From the NCBI GenBank assembly GCA_031310005.1, contig CM062381.1, positions 3,162,001 through 3,226,000 on the forward strand: a stretch of DNA of 64,000 nucleotides, given 5' to 3'. This stretch comes from Dactylellina haptotyla. Its lineage: Eukaryota; Ascomycota; Orbiliomycetes; Orbiliales; Orbiliaceae. The position numbers and the translations under genes are program-made. Below, one piece after another: positions 1 to 11,490 of the stretch. The stretch's first letter is position 1, and each line of letters begins with the position of its first letter. The notes under the pieces are model-generated. The model searched no databases. It was not told the origin of the DNA and saw only the letters and a program-made list of their open reading frames with translations.

Positions 1-3000
1 GACTGCCGTCGCATCTTGGAGTATTTTAAACGAAGCTTCAAAGAAGAACGTCTTTCCGTCGAAAGGGACGGGGTGTTCCGCAAATGCTGCTCTATTTTCA
101 TCGTCGTCTGGTATATAATCGTCTCTGGTAGCTATTTTGTTGTTAGAAACGTAAATACCGTGAATTTGGGCGTTAAGTAGTCAAACGGGTGGAATATCAT
201 CTTACCTAGCGAAACCTCGAGACCTGATTCTGAGAACTTTAAGTCTCGATCCATTTTATCGTCAAGATTTGGTACGATATTCTCGACGAGACCTCTAATA
301 ATACCAATCTTTGAAGGGCGCTTCTGCCTTTGGGTTTTCGCATCCTCGCAGACAATTTCAGGGTTAATATTTAGATTTTTTCTTTCCACCTTGACTGCAG
401 AAAGAACCTGCGAGATAGTCCAGCCGTGAACATTAGTGGACAAAGGATCAATCTTAGAGGCAAGATTTAACTTCTCGGATTCCAGTAAAATAGAATTTTC
501 ACTTTGAAAGAGTTTATATCTCAAAGCTGCGATTGCATCAGATGGGCAAAATTCAAATAACAACGCAAGAATTTCCTTGTGCAGCGGAATTTTCAGAGCA
601 CTCTCACTCCAGAATAAATTGGTGCAGCACTCATCTACCTCATTCATTCCACCAAGTTCAAAAGCGCAAACATACGGGCCTTGCGCTTGCGCTAAGATAT
701 ATTTTACCAGTTCAACATTTCCAGCAACGATAGCCGCACGTAAAGGTCTTTTATGAGCGTATGTATTACGACTTTCGTATATACCCATATATCCAGGGAA
801 AATTCGCTCCAAGGAGTCCAATAAATCTTGGGAGTAGGGCATTTTCGCCAATAAGCGAAGGATGCTTCCACTGCGTACTTTGAAGTCGCTAGAAAGTATC
901 TTGTCCTCAAGTCCCGGAGTAAGGCCCTCCTCTTCGTATAAACGAATCAGAAATCGTGCAATCGGCTCGCCGAGTTTCTCCAGGGCGGCACTCAAAGGGG
1001 TGTTGCCCCATTGGTCTCGTTTTTTCCAATCGAGGCCAAGTTTATGCAAGGAAGTTGCGATCGCGACTATGTCCTCCGTATTAACCTGAATTTTGGATAA
1101 ATGGTGAAAACAATTTTCACCAGCGAGGTTGTCGTCGTGAATATCCACATTCTGTTCCACAAGCCAGTCCACAGCCTCCGTGAATAAACATCTTACCGCA
1201 TGTACCAGGGGGCTTTCACTCATTTTATTCTGAGCATTTACGATATCGGAGGCATCGGTTCTCATCCTAGTCAAGGTCAAAAACATTTCCCGGACGTCTT
1301 CGAGCCTAGAATTATCAGGTCGTTTACTCAAAAGGTAGTGCATCGGCGTGTCCCCATACACATCCTGATCCATGACGTCCCATGAGTTTGACTGGCATAC
1401 TTGTCTAAAGATACCAATATCTTGAACTAAAGCAGCTTGATGAAGAGGTCCAGCAAGGTTGTAGAACTTCCCCGTCAATTTCGCCCCATTCGCTAGTAAA
1501 ATGAAGAAGCCCTGGCGTAGTTGGTTATACTTTTCCTCGGATCCCGAATTCCTTGCTTCGACCATCTCTTGGAGTATATGGTTGATTACTGAAAAGCCAG
1601 TGCCTTCAAAAGCGTCGGAATTAACATTGGCATTATGCTCAATAAGGATTTGCATGGCTTTTGGATCAAGTGCGCCAATATACAGAGGGGGTCGCTTGAA
1701 TCCATCAAGTATGTGCGGAGTGTCCGAAGAGTTGCTATTTTGTTGAAGTAAAATCTCTTTCCATAAATTCTTTAATGCGTTAGGGGCTTCCACGTGCTCT
1801 TCAAGATACTTGTTAACTACTCCTACTTCATCTGCTGCCATGAAATCTTGTAAAAATTTATACTCGGTCTCATCTCGATCGAGCACGAGCGTATCTGATA
1901 TGCTGGAGTGGGTATTTGATCGGCGCGATGAATCCGAGAGGTATTTTGCGATCCAGATAGTTCGTATATGAGAATTCCATGTTTTTAATATGTCTTCGAT
2001 AAGGTCCGTAATTTCGTTTCTGGGCCAAGGGTAAACCTTCCCCTTCATTATCGAGTATAGCAATTTGTCGCGTTCGTAAAATGTGAAGTTTGATAGGAGT
2101 GACGCCTCCGTTTTTATGAACAAAAGAGCACGGATTGTCTTGACAATAGGCGTAGCATAAACTTGACATATCGAAAATAATCTATAGCTTTGGATATCTG
2201 TGTTCTCCAAAGTTTGGCAGATTGTCTCATCAGCTTGATTGGCGAGATGTTCGGCAGGTATTGGATATTTTTGGACGGTATTTAGGAGGTAGCTAAGCAT
2301 GAGATGTAAGCCATATTCTGAGGCAAAGTGAACTGGAGATTGAAAATATCTCAAGTATATAACGATAGGTGAAATATATAAATTAAGGTTGGCTAGATCT
2401 TCGCGTCGAAACGAATACCACAAGCGTATCGGGAAAAACACCACATCGGACCAGCGAGTACCAGTTTCCGGAATACGCTGAAGGTTCCATCGGTACCAGT
2501 TGTTGGGGCGTGTGAAGATATTTATCTCTTCGAGAAGCTCAGTCCACCAGGGATCATTGAGACTATCTTCACGCCACCATTTCTGCAAGATTCGCAAGTG
2601 ATCCGGCCAATGCTTTATTTCATATCGAATTTGGCGCATGGGGACATCTGCATGCTGAGCAACCTTATACCAGTGTGGTTCCCAAGGCATATACTTCTCC
2701 TGAAATCTCTGATTATTGAGGGTTCGAACTGCGATAACGTAACGCCATGATCCAAGTTAGCATTGCTAGTAAGTGCACCTGTAGGTCGCATTGTATTAAT
2801 TGGATCAAAAAATATTTATTCTATAGCGAGAAAATGAGAATCAACTTACAAATCTCCAGAGTCAACGACATTTGAACATCCCTTTCGCTGAAAAGAGGTG
2901 ATAAAATGTCGCCATATTTCATAAATGATGCTATTGCAGTGAAATTTATTAATTCGGTAAAATACCATTGTCCTTTAGTATTCCGACTAGACTTACACGT

Positions 3001-4425
3001 CAATGTAATTTTGAGTACAGTGTGTCCTTCATCATTCTGGTATCTCTGCAGCCCGGTTCCACCTGAAGATTTCGTAGACGACTTTTTACCCCGACCCTCA
3101 GTTGTTATCCATTCTCTGATCGAAATGTCAACATTAACTAGCCCCGTGACAGGGTCATATCTGAAGAAATCTCGCCCAGCTTCACTGAGGTGATAGATTA
3201 CTTCTTTAACTTCGGCTCCTAGATTTCCTTCATCAAAAGGCAATAGATCACTTTGCTCTTCAGACGCCGAAATGGTTTCTTGTCCAGCTTCTGTGTAAAT
3301 ATCTCTATAATGGTCTGATATTTCAATCACACTGACACCTGCAACACTCCAGACTACCCATTTTAAAGCGGTAACGATCAATTCTTGTTGACTGGGTGTC
3401 AGAGCTTCCAGACTCGCCATATATATATCACCGATAGAGTCTGGTAGTCTCTCGATCTTCTTCTCCAGGGGAAGCTTAGACGGCTCTTGCAAATGCGCGA
3501 TAATCAAGCGAGCCCTAGTGAAGTCCCCACTCGCTTTAGTAAATATGTTTTCAACGATACTATCTACCTTCAGTGCGAAATAGTCTTTCGAAGGGTCTAT
3601 CAATCGGCATAAAACCTGGCGCACTTCGTATTTCAGATACTCACGAACGTCGTATGCGTTTTGTTCTTTTCCAATAATGATAAACTTCGCCTTTGGGACA
3701 TCTTTAGATTCAACTCGCTCATCCTCAACGGAAAATTCCGCTGATTTTAGTTCATCCTTGAGGCCGATGGTATCCCGGGCGGAAATGATGACCCGAACTT
3801 GGCTTGCTTGTGATTTCGGATCAGTGGAAGGTTTCTTATTAACTTCATCTACCAGTAGCTTCAAACAGCTGAGTAAGTTCCTTTCCTTTCTGTCTTGGCA
3901 CTCATCAAGAGCATCAACCATCAGATATAGTTGGAAAGGCAACACAGAAGCTATTTTTCTGATCGTTTGGCAGATTGTTTCCGGCGTTTGACAGAATTCT
4001 GTGTGAACACTAGATGTTTCGTCCTCGGTTCCAAAGTTCGGATTCAAAATATTAACAACAGCTTCTAGCACCTTCGAGTTCTTGCGAAGAGCTTGGCTAT
4101 CCAATAGTTGAAATAGCAGTGATTGGAATGCAGTTTCTGACTTTTGGATTTCCGTATCGCCTTTCTTGAAAAAGAAATGAAGAACAATCGAACGACTATC
4201 GATTGTAACTTGATCACGGAGGTCCCGGCATATACGCATCATTGCCATTGATTTTCCATGACCCCTAGGCGCTTCAATACAGATGAATTGAGCACCCGTG
4301 TCTGTTTTACTCCGCCACTCTTTGTAAGTTTCACTTGCCAGCAGCCACTGTATTATTTCCCTTTTGCCGGCGATGTCATCGAGGCGACTGCTTAGAGCTC
4401 TAAAATGAATTTCCTGGGGTTTCGA
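1..4425 (-). CDS. NACHT-ankyrin-SPRY STAND (NLR-like) protein, C-terminal part
   Basis: Signal-transducing ATPase of the fungal NLR-like class, probably cytosolic and involved in recognition or regulated cell death; the ligand is unknown. Exons read 4425-2850, 2728-206 and 131 to the left edge; introns 2849-2729 and 205-132 keep frame. In order: Walker A APRGHGKS just before Met at 4248, Walker B LMVDALDEC, a VIISARD strand, then about 800 residues with ankyrin-type repeats (YGDTPMHYLL, WGNTPLSAALEKLGEP). The last exon gives EHPVPFDGKTFFFE, which looks like the start of a SPRY domain, so the gene continues beyond position 1. The frame is open back to a TGA at 4428-4426, upstream of which the expected N-terminal domain continues in the same frame (next entry). 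Family assignment is firm; whether the gene is functional is not. Confidence 0.8.
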
Positions 4426-5528
4426 TCAGGAAACCTTTTTCCTTTGGTGGTCCAATTCGTCCTTGAGTGATTGATTGTATGCAACTTCCATTAGATCCTT
4501 TGCGATTGTCGATATTTCTAAGCTAGCATCAATATTCGTTCTCCCAAAGTTAAGATAAATTCGTATATTTGTATGTAATCTAACCTTTAAGATCATTGTG
4601 AATGTCGTCACTTTTTAACCTGGCCACTGCTCTCTATTAGTACGCCTCTAGAGGTATCTTAGAGGATTATGGCCTCACTCAAGTTCTCCCGGACCAGATA
4701 ATCTTCGTAAAGGACTTGCGCTTTCTCGACAAGGGACTGATATTGTTCAAGCAAAGCGTTCGCTCTACTGTCAAGATCCCCCGTAAAGGTTTCTTTTATC
4801 GCTCGGCCGTAAACTAGCATTCAGACACTATGAATCAGCCTTTCTGCCCATATGTTTAAAGACCAAATGATATATTTCATACTCTTGATGCTACGAGAAG
4901 CGTCGTGGGGTCTCGCATGCCAAAGAAAATCCAAAACCAAGAAAACAAGTTCCGGAATATCGAACTCCCAGATGCTTATTTCCGGACTGGAGATGTTTTT
5001 GAAATCATCCGAGTTTGATTCATATACGGGTGAGCGTTGCTCTAATCGTAAACAAAGCTCCATCATAGTGGCAATAGAATTGCAAGTACTGTAGACACGT
5101 TGCTTGACCGTCATTGTCATTGTGCCGAGCTATATATGCATATGTTATTTACAGTTTCTAGTCTAATATTATGGAGCCATCTTTTTGTTGGAGAACTGCT
5201 AGTTAAAATTTCTAGGGAGGCTTACCGATATAAGTGAGCTTATGCCGAGCCAGACCATTGAAACGCTCTCGGGTGCAGCAGAGAGTAGGCCATCTATTGC
5301 TGATTGGACCCGTCCAAGAGTGACCATCAATTGTTCCGCCTTTTCAAACTTCTCACCGTCATTCGTTATCACCTTGCACTTCTTTCGAAGATCCGATATA
5401 TTCATGGTGCCATTGAGAAACTCTTCTAACCCACCGGCTTTCTTCATCCCCTTAACTCCGTTTCGCAACCTATCACAGGCAACATCGAAGCAATGATCCA
5501 AAGTTTTTCGCTTTACACCTGCGTCCAT
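4426..5528 (-). pseudogene. N-terminal domain of the same STAND gene, interrupted by in-frame stops
   Basis: Start Met at 5528. Exon 1 (5528-5226) encodes a helical domain like that at the N-terminus of fungal NACHT proteins (FEKAEQLMVTLGRVQSAIDG). A clean intron 5225-5130 leads to exon 2, which reads on to NIWAERLIHSV and meets TGA at 4823-4821. The same frame continues past it with family-like sequence (ALLEQYQSLVEKAQVLYEDY) to a plausible intron 4678-4627 with a TACTAAT branch site. A frame discontinuity around 4560-4600 is unresolved. Then DELDHQRKKVS meets TGA at 4428-4426, and SKPQEIHFRALSSRLDDI follows in frame. Two stops inside otherwise conserved frame suggest a decaying gene. Unrecognised very short introns or sequence errors are the alternatives. 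Confidence 0.6.
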
Positions 5529-6331
5529 TTCGAGTTCCGCTACTATTTGTGATCAGAAGTCTTTTTTTGAAGGAAGCATTTATGTCGCAGGATTAATCTT
5601 CTTCCAAAATCAATTACCCCGCCTAGCTATATATAGAGCGATAGCCACATATAGGCGCTCAGTACTGCAGTACTGCAGTGTTGCAGCGCACCACAATCTT
5701 GACAGGGTTCAAAGCTGCAATGGTCCAACTCGAATACCGGTATATACCTGCTATGGTGTAATTATAACTAAGCTTCGACACATGGTCCAAAACAAGTTTT
5801 TGCTGTCTACGGTTGTATACAGTAGTCATTCAAACACCTTTATCGATAATCCAAAGCCTATTAAATTACAAAACTAACCAGGCCTCTCGGGTCCTCTATA
5901 GTAAACATCATGGTTGCCGTTAAGGCAATGCTGCATCATGCTGCAAGGGTCGGCCATCGCGTCGGTGGGACGACTTTGTGTTGCGGTGTCTGGGGTCGCC
6001 ACCGATCGCAACGCAACCTAACCTCGGGTGTACCCCGTATTCCTGTTTTGGGCCTGGTGCCGTCGGCAATGATCTCACATGCAAAAACAACCGCGGAACA
6101 CCTTCCCCAGCTAAACTAACATTCTTTCATGCGCCGCCAACGTCGGATGTTTTCTCTAGCCATGTAATTCTCCGTTCTCCTTCTCTCCTCCCCAGCTTCC
6201 CAGTGCCGTCGTAGTCGGAATCACGAAAATATAGCCGGACCGGTGCGCGTATACCCAGGAGAACCATCTTACTATCAGTCTTTCACCCCACGACGCCGTA
6301 CTCTTCACGTTGCACCCAAACATATATCAAG
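5529..6331. other. Intergenic, shared upstream region
   Basis: Upstream of two divergent genes (STAND gene leftwards, PXMP4-like gene rightwards). I see no gene. A short direct repeat with palindromic CAGTACTG units lies at about 5660-5680. Confidence 0.6.
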
Positions 6332-7114
6332 ATGTCTCTGGAAATGATAAAGGTGGGATAAGCTATGATATCATCGCCGGACATGCATGAAAGTCAACTA
6401 ACACGCTATCGTATCGTAGACTGCCGCTGAGGCGTTCATCTTGGACCCAGCAAACCACGATATCCTCACCCTGCTCAAAGGTCTCCGAAATGGTGTCGTC
6501 TACGGCACCAAAGTGCGTTTCCCGCACGCCTTAGTTATGATCTTCCTCTTCCGTTCTGGAACGTACGTTCTCCCGCCCGCAATGATATTGCACTTCAAGA
6601 CACAATGTATCTAACTAGTAGCCTATACTGCAGATTCCGCGAAAAGGCCCTCCTAATCTTCAAAGCCACCAAAACGCACGCTCGCAATCTCGGCACGTTT
6701 GTTTTCCTCTACAAAACCTGCATGCTCGCCCTCCGCCACCTAAACAAAGCCGAGTCCCGGTACGACTCCTTCATCTCCGGCCTCCTCGGAGGTTACACCG
6801 TCTTCGGCCGAGGCGGCAACTCCTCTGTCAACCAGCAGATCTGTCTGTACGTTGCCGCTCGAGTTATTCTCGGCCTCGCAAAGTTGTCGACAACACCCGG
6901 ATACGAATTGTCGCCTGTGCCGAACGCGTGGAGAGAGGGAATCAACAATAATGCCTGGCCGGCGTTTGCCAGTTTGAGTTGGGCGTTTGTGATGTATCTT
7001 TTCAGATGGCATCCGGAGGTCATCCAGCCGAGTTTGAGAAGCTCTATGACGTACTTGTACGCCAACAGCGAACGGTGGGACGGTTTGAGGAATTTCCTGT
7101 GGCACAACGTTTAA
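6332..7114 (+). CDS. Peroxisomal membrane protein 4 (PXMP4/PMP24-like)
   Basis: Integral peroxisomal membrane protein of the Tim17/Tim22/Tim23/PMP24 superfamily; the biochemical role is not established. Three exons: 6332-6352, 6420-6562, 6634-7114, giving 214 residues, about the animal PXMP4 length. Introns of 67 and 71 bp have CTAAC-type branch sites (CAACTAACAC in the first). Family landmarks appear in order: LKGLRNGVVYGTK, PHALVMIFLFRSGT, FREKALLIFKATKTHARNL, FVFLYKTCMLALRHLN, GLLGGYTVFGRGG and the C-terminal QPSLRSSMTYLY. The start is MSLEMIK on a 21-nt first exon; TAAEAFILDP follows in frame. The short first exon would be easy to miss in automatic annotation. Confidence 0.88.
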
Positions 7115-7561
7115 GCGGGATAGGGTGTATTATAAGAGTTTTCGGGTGGGAATATTCATTACAAATCCTCGGTCTGGAGAAACGCTAGTCGGAGATCTGG
7201 ATCAATGGGTTTGACAACATTGAAGTTATATATTCCGGCGTGAATGCAGTAAATATATCGCGGAGTCTGGCGTCTTTGTCTTTTGGGGTGCGACACCAAG
7301 CGTGGAAGCTTTGGTCGACAGATGGATAGATGTTAACATGTACACTATTTATACAGAGATATAGATTTCATAAATTGACTATACGAGCCGAACTTGACGA
7401 GAAAATAGTAAACAATTATTATTTTTAACTGTCCAGATAACCCTGGCCTTGTGTATCCGGATCCTCAACTAAAACATCAGTATCACAAAATTCCTCAGGT
7501 TAAAAAAAAACATATACAGGTTGGAAGAAGAGAGCAAATCGTCCAGGTCGAATCAAACCAG
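7115..7561. other. Convergent intergenic region
   Basis: Lies between two 3' ends; A/T-rich, consistent with 3' UTRs and poly(A) sites. No gene seen. Confidence 0.5.
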
Positions 7562-8869
7562 TCAGCCGGCGTTCTCCTTCTTCTCTCCACTCGTAGAAAA
7601 GAAATTCTTCATCCCTTTGATAATATCTCTCGTATCGACCCCCGTTTTAGGCTTCATTCCCGATGACGGTGTTCTCTTCAACCCGGCATTACTCGCAATC
7701 TTTGAAAGGGCGCCAATTGCCGTATCCCCGCCTCCTCGGATCGATGACTTCCTACTGATAGTGCTTGCTTTACTCCCAACGATACTCAATGACCTAGTAG
7801 GGCGACCACATCCCGGCATCCTTCCAGTTATCTCGTCATCCGAAGTTTCAAAATCGCTAGGAGAGTAGGCCTCGCTACCATATAGTGAAGAGGCTTCGCT
7901 TCCCTTAACAATGCTCTTCAAATATTCAGAAGCTCTACTCTCTTCTCCTTCAGTGCCATTATCTTTAGCATCGCTCGCGGCTTTTGCTTTTTTGGCAGCT
8001 TCCATCAAGGCTTCCAAGTGGGCACCCCACATGTCTCTTTCCCAGTTTTGGGTTTCAGCGAGGAGCGGTAACATTTCCAACTCGGGTGCGGTTTCGAAAA
8101 TATAAAATTTCCCTGGTTTGTAGATTTCAATGGCTTGGGTGAGCTGCTCGACGGCTTTTTCTGACAGACCTATAGATGGTGGAACTGGTTTCTTGGTGAA
8201 AACCTCGAGTATATCGTCTTCCATTTCCTTTGGGATGCAACAGCCTAGCTATAGTCAAGGTATTCATGACATTATATACAAATTATTACAAACACTTATA
8301 TATGGCAGGATGGAAGAGGAGGCCCAAGGAGGGAAAGCTTACCCGCATGGCAGCAGCGACGCCAATCGCCAACAGCATGATCTTTTCGGCTTGGTCATCC
8401 ACTTCAAGTCGAATATACTGCCGGAGCTTCAAGATGATCGCCTCAACGATAGTTCGGGTCTCCAACGGATCTAGTGGCTGCCAGATATGTTCGGCATCAT
8501 GAAGATCGAGGACTTCGCTGATTTTGTTGACGAAATCGATGTGTTCTTGTGATTGAAAGAGCCCAGTACCCCAAACTTTTGGCCGGGCTGGGCGACGAGG
8601 AGGTTTTGGAACCGGTTCGAAAAGCTTACTGGGTTGTGGTGCCATAGTATCAAGAGCTAATCTCACCTGCAGTAGGTCTGATGATTTTTGGCGGGACCTA
8701 GGGGTGCCGGTCCTGGTGTAGTGAGGAAACTTGGCCGCTCAGATTCCGGGGAGCTCATATTGGTACTGGTTTTCTCGGCGGGATGAGGTTTCCTTCCAGG
8801 AATTTTGCGGAGGATATGGTGCGCCTTGGTCATAGGTGATGCCTTCTTTTTGGATTTCTTCGATTCCAT
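7562..8869 (-). CDS. Unrecognised fungal protein
   Basis: I do not recognise the family. The firm part is exon 8645-8343 joined to exon 8248-7562 by a 94-bp intron (GTAAGC..TATAG), read as AAAMR-LGCCIPKEMEDD. The central region (about VWGTGLFQSQEHIDFVNK to LEVFTKKPVPPS) looks ordered and helical. The C-terminal half is low-complexity, rich in Ser, Lys and acidic residues, ending in a basic stretch. The N-terminus is uncertain: translation may start at MAPQPSKLFEPV (8645). Alternatively, a basic, proline-rich exon starting at MESKKSKKK (8869) joins in frame only through a 38-bp intron (8666-8629), shorter than the others here. No signal peptide or membrane segment seen. Probably an intracellular protein with a disordered tail. 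Confidence 0.6.
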
Positions 8870-9055
8870 TTTTATATCTTTGTGGGAGAAGCCACAAGGG
8901 AATTGAGCGTGCAGCTAACAGTAAGGACTGGCAATGAAGGTTGTATCGAAGTTTGATGAGACGAAGATAAAATTAAGTATAGTGTAACATCGAAGGTGAA
9001 ATACTGAAGAGCTTAAGATAAAGAAACGTCCCCTTAAGCCTTCAAAGTTTCCCCA

Positions 9056-9942
9056 CTAATCATACCCTGATAGCATCTGAATCATATCTGCAGTCCGGGC
9101 GTCAATCGCTTCAACCTCGAGAAGCGCGCCTCCACCAAATACTTCCCATAGCTTTCCCTCATCAACCATAGTTCCCAAATACTCCTTGTCTTCTTCTATT
9201 ATTTCCTCCAAACTCTCACATTTACCGAAGTCAATATATTCTCCAAAATTCTCGTGATCCGATTTTTCTCCTTCGATCAAGTCCCAGACTGGCGGTGCCT
9301 TCTTCCATGTTCCATCCTGATTCTTCATATGTTCCCGGCTACTCGAAAAGTATTCAAGATAGGTACTGGCAGGAACGAGCCTAAAATATCTTTTGTACAC
9401 ATCATCCTTCAAGGCTCGCAGCATAAGCCACCTATCGAGTGGATTAATAAAATGTGAGGATGGTGGAGGCGAAAATGTCTCTGAGAAGTATGTCGAGAAG
9501 GGACATGGGAATGTTGGCACCGTAGTATCAAAATCATAGATATAAGTTTTTGTTGGCTCTGGCATTAGTCCCTCGGTACTGTTTGCAGTATGTTTGAGAT
9601 CTTCAGATGCATTGGTTCTATATGAACGTCTTAATAGTTCCTCTAGGGTATGGTCCGGGTGGTACGCCAAAATGACATGGTAATCCCATATCACGGGATT
9701 CACTAGTACAGTTTGAAGTTTTTGCGAAAACAAAGCCAGTCGCTGTCTGCTATTTGAGAGGAATAGGACAGTGTAGTGCTCTAACGATGAAGCGGGAACA
9801 TGCTTCTCAATGAACTTGTAGATATTTTCTTCGCAATAGCTATTCGTGAGTCAGAACGTGTTGAAATGTTGCATTCTAGGCGAAAATCTTACCAAGAAGC
9901 GTATAGAAGTGCCTCACGCGGCGGAAGCTGGAGAAACTCCAT
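9056..9942 (-). CDS. NTAQ1: Protein N-terminal glutamine amidohydrolase (WDYHV family)
   Basis: Deamidates N-terminal Gln to Glu, feeding substrates into the Arg/N-degron pathway. Exon 1 9942-9893 (50 nt), intron 9892-9840 (53 bp), exon 2 9839-9056; 277 residues. The three catalytic positions of the family are visible: Cys in YASCYCEENIY (the intron splits this Cys codon), His in VIWDYHV, and Asp in YIYDFDT. The conserved C-terminal block FRLVPASTYLEYFSSSREHM and a GTWKKAPP motif follow. It is longer than the human enzyme (about 205 residues) mainly through a Ser/Thr/Glu-rich insert after WDYHV and an acidic C-terminus. Start MEFLQLPPREALL is the only in-frame Met before the Cys motif. Its nearest upstream neighbour is divergent. 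Confidence 0.92.
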
Positions 9943-10750
9943 CTTGAGGCATGTATGCAGGGGAAAGAGTAGGCATGCCTGAAAGAGCGAATGAGTGAGC
10001 AAAATCCTACTTTAGCTGCTTTATCGTCACTCACCAGCCCATTTGGCCGAGCGGAGGCGCAGCACTGGGAAGCCGGAAGCCACCAGGCTCCACAATTCCA
10101 CACAGGCAACGCAGATACTAACAGGATCCAGGACTAAGCCAGATTAATATACGCGGCCGCAGAATCATATGCGGACGTCGGTGGTGCTTTAGAACTAACC
10201 AGAGATAAGGTCGTTGATGGGGGCTACCTAATTTCTTGCTACGTTACATATTCTCTCTTCCAGGCTATATCTCCAGTTACTTAACGAATAGATGGTTGTC
10301 TGCTCTTTAACTGATTGAGATTAAATGCTCGGCGAAGGTCACTGATCGAACGATTTCCAAATCTATGAATATAATAGTAACCAGGCCCGAGTTTTGACTG
10401 TAGGTCTTTTGCAAAAGAGCCTGCATTAGGTCTAGTTTAACTTGTAAATTTTCACTAACAACGGATTTAAAAACAGATTCTCCTTTATATTTAGCAAAAT
10501 TACGTTTTTAGCGTATATTATACGTCAGGTGCAATGTATCTGTATTTTTTGTGTATCTGTTACCGCAACACATAGTTCGCGATATGTTTGCACGGTGAGG
10601 TTCTGTTTTTCCCTGTTTTGGTGCCAGCGACCCCTGCAACCACTTTGGCGATAGGTTCCCATTGCAATTGACGACATAATTAGACGGTCCCGACACGATT
10701 CTCCGGTTCACCATTGTCACGAATCGGTCCCGCCACCACCGCCCATCACA
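9943..10750. other. Divergent intergenic region
   Basis: Shared upstream region of the NTAQ1 gene (-) and a complex I subunit gene (+). No gene or clear RNA seen. A TGGCCGAGCGG string near 10039 resembles a tRNA A box but has no partner B box. Confidence 0.5.
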
Positions 10751-11333
10751 ATGCTCTCGCGATCAGTCCTCCGCGCGGTCCCTCGGAGAAACGCCTCACC
10801 ACTCCTTCGCCGGCGCTACGCAACCGCCCACTCCGAATCCCATTCCGCAGGCCACTCCGCAGGCCACTCCGCAGGCCACCCCTCCACCTCTTCCGGAGAA
10901 ACGATCCCCACCTGGTTCTTCGTTTCCGTGGGTGGAATCGTTGCCACTTACGCTCTCTACGCGTACATCCTACCCACCGAGACCTCAGCCCTGACCAGGT
11001 GGCTATCACCAGATTCTGCGACACGGAAGGCGCAGGAGGAGATTTCGAACCGACATACAGCTTTCATTGAGCAGGCCGCCCGGGATAAACATCTACTATT
11101 GGGAGATGATGGTAGCCCTACCGTGCCAATGCGGTTCCCAGAGTATGTGTAACTCTTGTTATGAGATACAGTGGTGGTGGTAGTTGTGGTGAAGTAGCAG
11201 TAGCTGACATTCTCTGGTATTACACAGACGTATCACAATTCACAGCCCATTGAACCTTCCGGCTGGACATAGCAGAGGCCTTTTGATGGACGAGCTAGAA
11301 GAATTCTATAGAAAGGAGAACCCACCGAAATAA
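10751..11333 (+). CDS. Complex I 17.8 kDa-type accessory subunit, mitochondrial
   Basis: Likely accessory subunit of NADH:ubiquinone oxidoreductase in the mitochondrial inner membrane, of the fungal 17.8 kDa (NUXM-like) type. Exon 1 10751-11142, intron 11143-11227 (GTATGT..ACACAG), exon 2 11228-11333; 165 residues. The first 25 residues are Arg-rich without acids (MLSRSVLRAVPRRNAS), as in a mitochondrial presequence. A threefold SAGH repeat follows, then one membrane segment (WFFVSVGGIVATYALYAYIL). The matrix part has an SNRHTAFIEQAARDK helix and ends with RFPERITIHSPLNLPAGHS, which resembles the C-terminal motif of the family; this motif only appears after splicing. Without the intron the frame would stop after FPEYV. 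Identification rests on remembered family features, not a search. Confidence 0.75.
10841..10879 (+). repeat. 12-bp tandem repeat, about 3 copies, coding
   Basis: Units CAYTCCGCAGGC in tandem encode H-S-A-G three times between the presequence and the membrane helix of the complex I subunit. Near identity of the units suggests recent slippage. Confidence 0.85.
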
Positions 11334-11490
11334 ATACTTCGTTATTGGTGATATGTGTTTACGGTGTTGAATATATATTTTTTTGGACTAGCTGTTCTGT
11401 ACATATAATTTCAATGCGACTCTATTTGAAGCCGCACATTGCAGATTCCACAGGCGAAGACAGCGATCAGGTCCCTTGAAAACGCTTCCT

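Noticed and set aside
4426-5528. RIP as the cause of the STAND gene stops
   Set aside because: RIP favours CpA to TpA and would give TAA/TAG and strong A/T shift; the two stops are TGA and neighbouring sequence keeps normal composition.
10035-10110. tRNA A-box-like TGGCCGAGCGG
   Set aside because: No B box or cloverleaf downstream; lies in the upstream region of NTAQ1.
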